This document shows, one piece after another, positions 62,826-64,000 of a stretch of DNA of 64,000 bases. This DNA is from Enoplosus armatus (Eukaryota; Chordata; Actinopteri; Centrarchiformes; Enoplosidae), in NCBI RefSeq assembly GCF_043641665.1, contig NC_092186.1:16945001-17009000 (forward strand). Direction: 5' to 3'. The position numbers and the translations under genes are program-made. The notes below the pieces were generated by a model, which was not told where the DNA came from, did not search any database, and saw only the letters and a list, made by a program, of their open reading frames with translations. Every line of letters starts with the position of its first letter. The first letter of the stretch is position 1.

Positions 62826-63777
62826 AGAATCAGAATCAGAATCAGAATCAGAATCAGAAACTGTTTATTGCCAAGTAACATACATTACAAGGAATTTGCT
62901 GTGGTCTGAAGGTGCTATTGTTTTGATAACAAATAAGTAGAATATAAAAGCTAAAATAAGAATAATAATAAAAATAAAAATAAAAAAAAAATAAAAAATT
63001 AGATAAGATAAATAACAACAGTGCAGTGACCAGAATAAAGTAAAGTGTCCAGATAAAGTGTCCAGTAGGGGGTGGGTGCGTTAATGTAACGCAGTGGGGA
63101 CAGGGGTGATGTACGTTAATATAACGTATAGCTTGTGTTTGTGTTCTGGGGGGGGGTCAGTGAGAGTTTGTCAGGTTGACTGCAGAGGGGAAGAAACTGT
63201 TTTTGTGGCGGGAGGTTTTGGTCCTGATGGACCGCAGCCTCCTGCCAGAGGGGAGGGGGTCGAACAGATGGTGTCCGGGGTGGGAGGGGTCGGCAGCGAT
63301 CTTCCCTGCTCTCCTCAGGGTCCTGGAGGAGTACAGGTCCTGAAGAGATGGAAGGTTGCAGCCGATCACCCTCTCTGCAGAGCGGATGATACGCTGCAGT
63401 CTGCGTCTGTCCTTGGTGGAGGCAGCAGCGTACCAGACGGTGATGGAGGAGGTGAGGATGGACTCTATGATGGCAGTGTAGAAGTGAACCAGCATTTTTT
63501 GTGGCAGGTTAAACTTCCTCAGCTGCCTCAGGAAGTACATCCTCTGTTGGGCTTTCTTGATGACGGAGCTGATGTTCAGCTCCCACCGGAGGTCCTGGCT
63601 GATGATGGAGCCCAGGAAACGGAAGGACTCCACAGTGTCCACTGCAGAGTCACACAGGGTGATGGGGGCGGGTGGGGCTGCGCTCTTCCTGAAGTCAACA
63701 ACCATCTCCACTGGTGCCACCATGTGGATCCAATTTCCCTTTGGGAGTTTTACAAAGTTCACCAGTAATCTGATCAA
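62826..63777 (-). mobile_element. 5'-truncated L2/CR1-group LINE
   Basis: In minus sense an open frame runs into an AT-rich 3' region and ends in AGAATC/GATTCT units (62826-62859). These units are also on the LINE tail at 24.4 kb. The element lacks its 5' part, including the reverse transcriptase catalytic YADD motif. The 5' boundary near 63777 is approximate, and no target duplication was found by eye. Confidence 0.75.
63157..63777 (-). pseudogene. C-terminal fragment of a non-LTR retrotransposon ORF2 (post-RT region)
   Basis: The 206-codon frame contains EMVVDFRK, VESFRFLGSIISQDLRW, IKKAQQRMYFLRQLRKF, ESILTSSITVWY, RLQRIIRSAERVIG, LPSLQDLYSSR and LPSGRRLRSIRTKTSRHKNS, ending SFFPSAVNLTNSH. 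These blocks, in this order, form the end of fish L2/CR1-group reverse transcriptase ORFs. The palm motifs are absent, so it is not autonomous. The first roughly 20 residues do not fit the family and may be flank. An overlapping plus-strand frame is a shadow. Confidence 0.85.
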
Positions 63778-64000
63778 CTATCATTTGGCCCTAAGAAAGA
63801 TGGAACGGTCCTTCTGGCTCCGTTTTACCACAGTAACCCTGATATCTTTGGTTGACTTTTAGATTTTTGTTTGATCTCAATTTTGTTTTATCATGTCAAG
63901 AATCTTGTTAAAAAGCTTTTTCTCTCTGTCGAATATTACACTCCCTGCCTGGGAACAATGAAACCTTGTGTTGTATAACATGAACAAAAGGGACTTCAGA
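63778..64000. other. Right edge, nothing recognised
   Basis: AT-rich intergenic sequence. In mammals the next gene here is SERP1, but no exon of it is visible. Confidence 0.5.

Noticed and set aside
63094..63768. 224-codon plus-strand frame
   Set aside because: It is antisense to the LINE ORF, whose residues match the L2/CR1 family. The plus frame matches nothing.
61030..64000. Search for an exon of SERP1, the next gene in mammals
   Set aside because: No frame with recognisable similarity on either strand in this interval.

Overview
The window is animal nuclear DNA, most likely from a spiny-rayed (percomorph) teleost. It has multi-exon genes with GT-AG introns, 3'UTRs, long CA/GT microsatellites, and interspersed repeats of kinds I know from teleost genomes (hAT-type MITEs, tRNA-derived SINEs, L2/CR1-type LINE ends). 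The species call is an inference from repeat content. There is no operon structure, CRISPR array or rRNA/tRNA gene.

Two protein-coding genes are supported, arranged head to head. (1) Minus strand, about 1-8,960: profilin-2 (pfn2). It has coding exons at 8652-8524 and 5234-5042 and two alternative 98-nt C-terminal exons (2273-2176 and 1865-1768), followed by a 3'UTR running toward the left edge. (2) Plus strand, about 27.1-61.0 kb: a TSC22 domain family gene, tsc22d2. It has a very large first coding exon (27755-29367), a 72-nt exon (46151-46222), a 52-nt exon (57984-58035) and a terminal exon (58533-58814), with a 2.2 kb 3'UTR ending at an AATAAA near 61.0 kb. The long product is 672 aa. PFN2 and TSC22D2 are also divergent neighbours in mammals, so this is conserved synteny.

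Layout: 1-8.96 kb pfn2; 8.96-26.8 kb intergenic DNA with decayed repeats and no gene that I can see; 26.8-27.75 kb tsc22d2 promoter and leader with an ETS/CRE composite, a YY1-type site and a small uORF; 29.4-46.15 kb intron 1, rich in MITEs and microsatellites; 46.2-58.0 kb intron 2; 58.8-61.0 kb 3'UTR; 61.0-64.0 kb AT-rich intergenic DNA with a 5'-truncated LINE on the minus strand at 62.8-63.8 kb.

The most interesting signal is inside tsc22d2 intron 2. A compact promoter-like block (GC box, E-box, TATA-like element, about 55.40-55.45 kb) sits just upstream of an unlisted first exon (ATG at 55535, donor at 55630). Its reading frame joins the TSC-box exon in the correct phase, predicting a 142-aa short isoform. 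This matches the long/short architecture known for TSC22D1 and TSC22D3. Profilin-2 acts in the cytoplasm on actin and poly-proline ligands. TSC22D2 long forms carry an RFxV-type motif and a C-terminal leucine zipper. The two genes are not known to act in one pathway; they are simply ancient neighbours.
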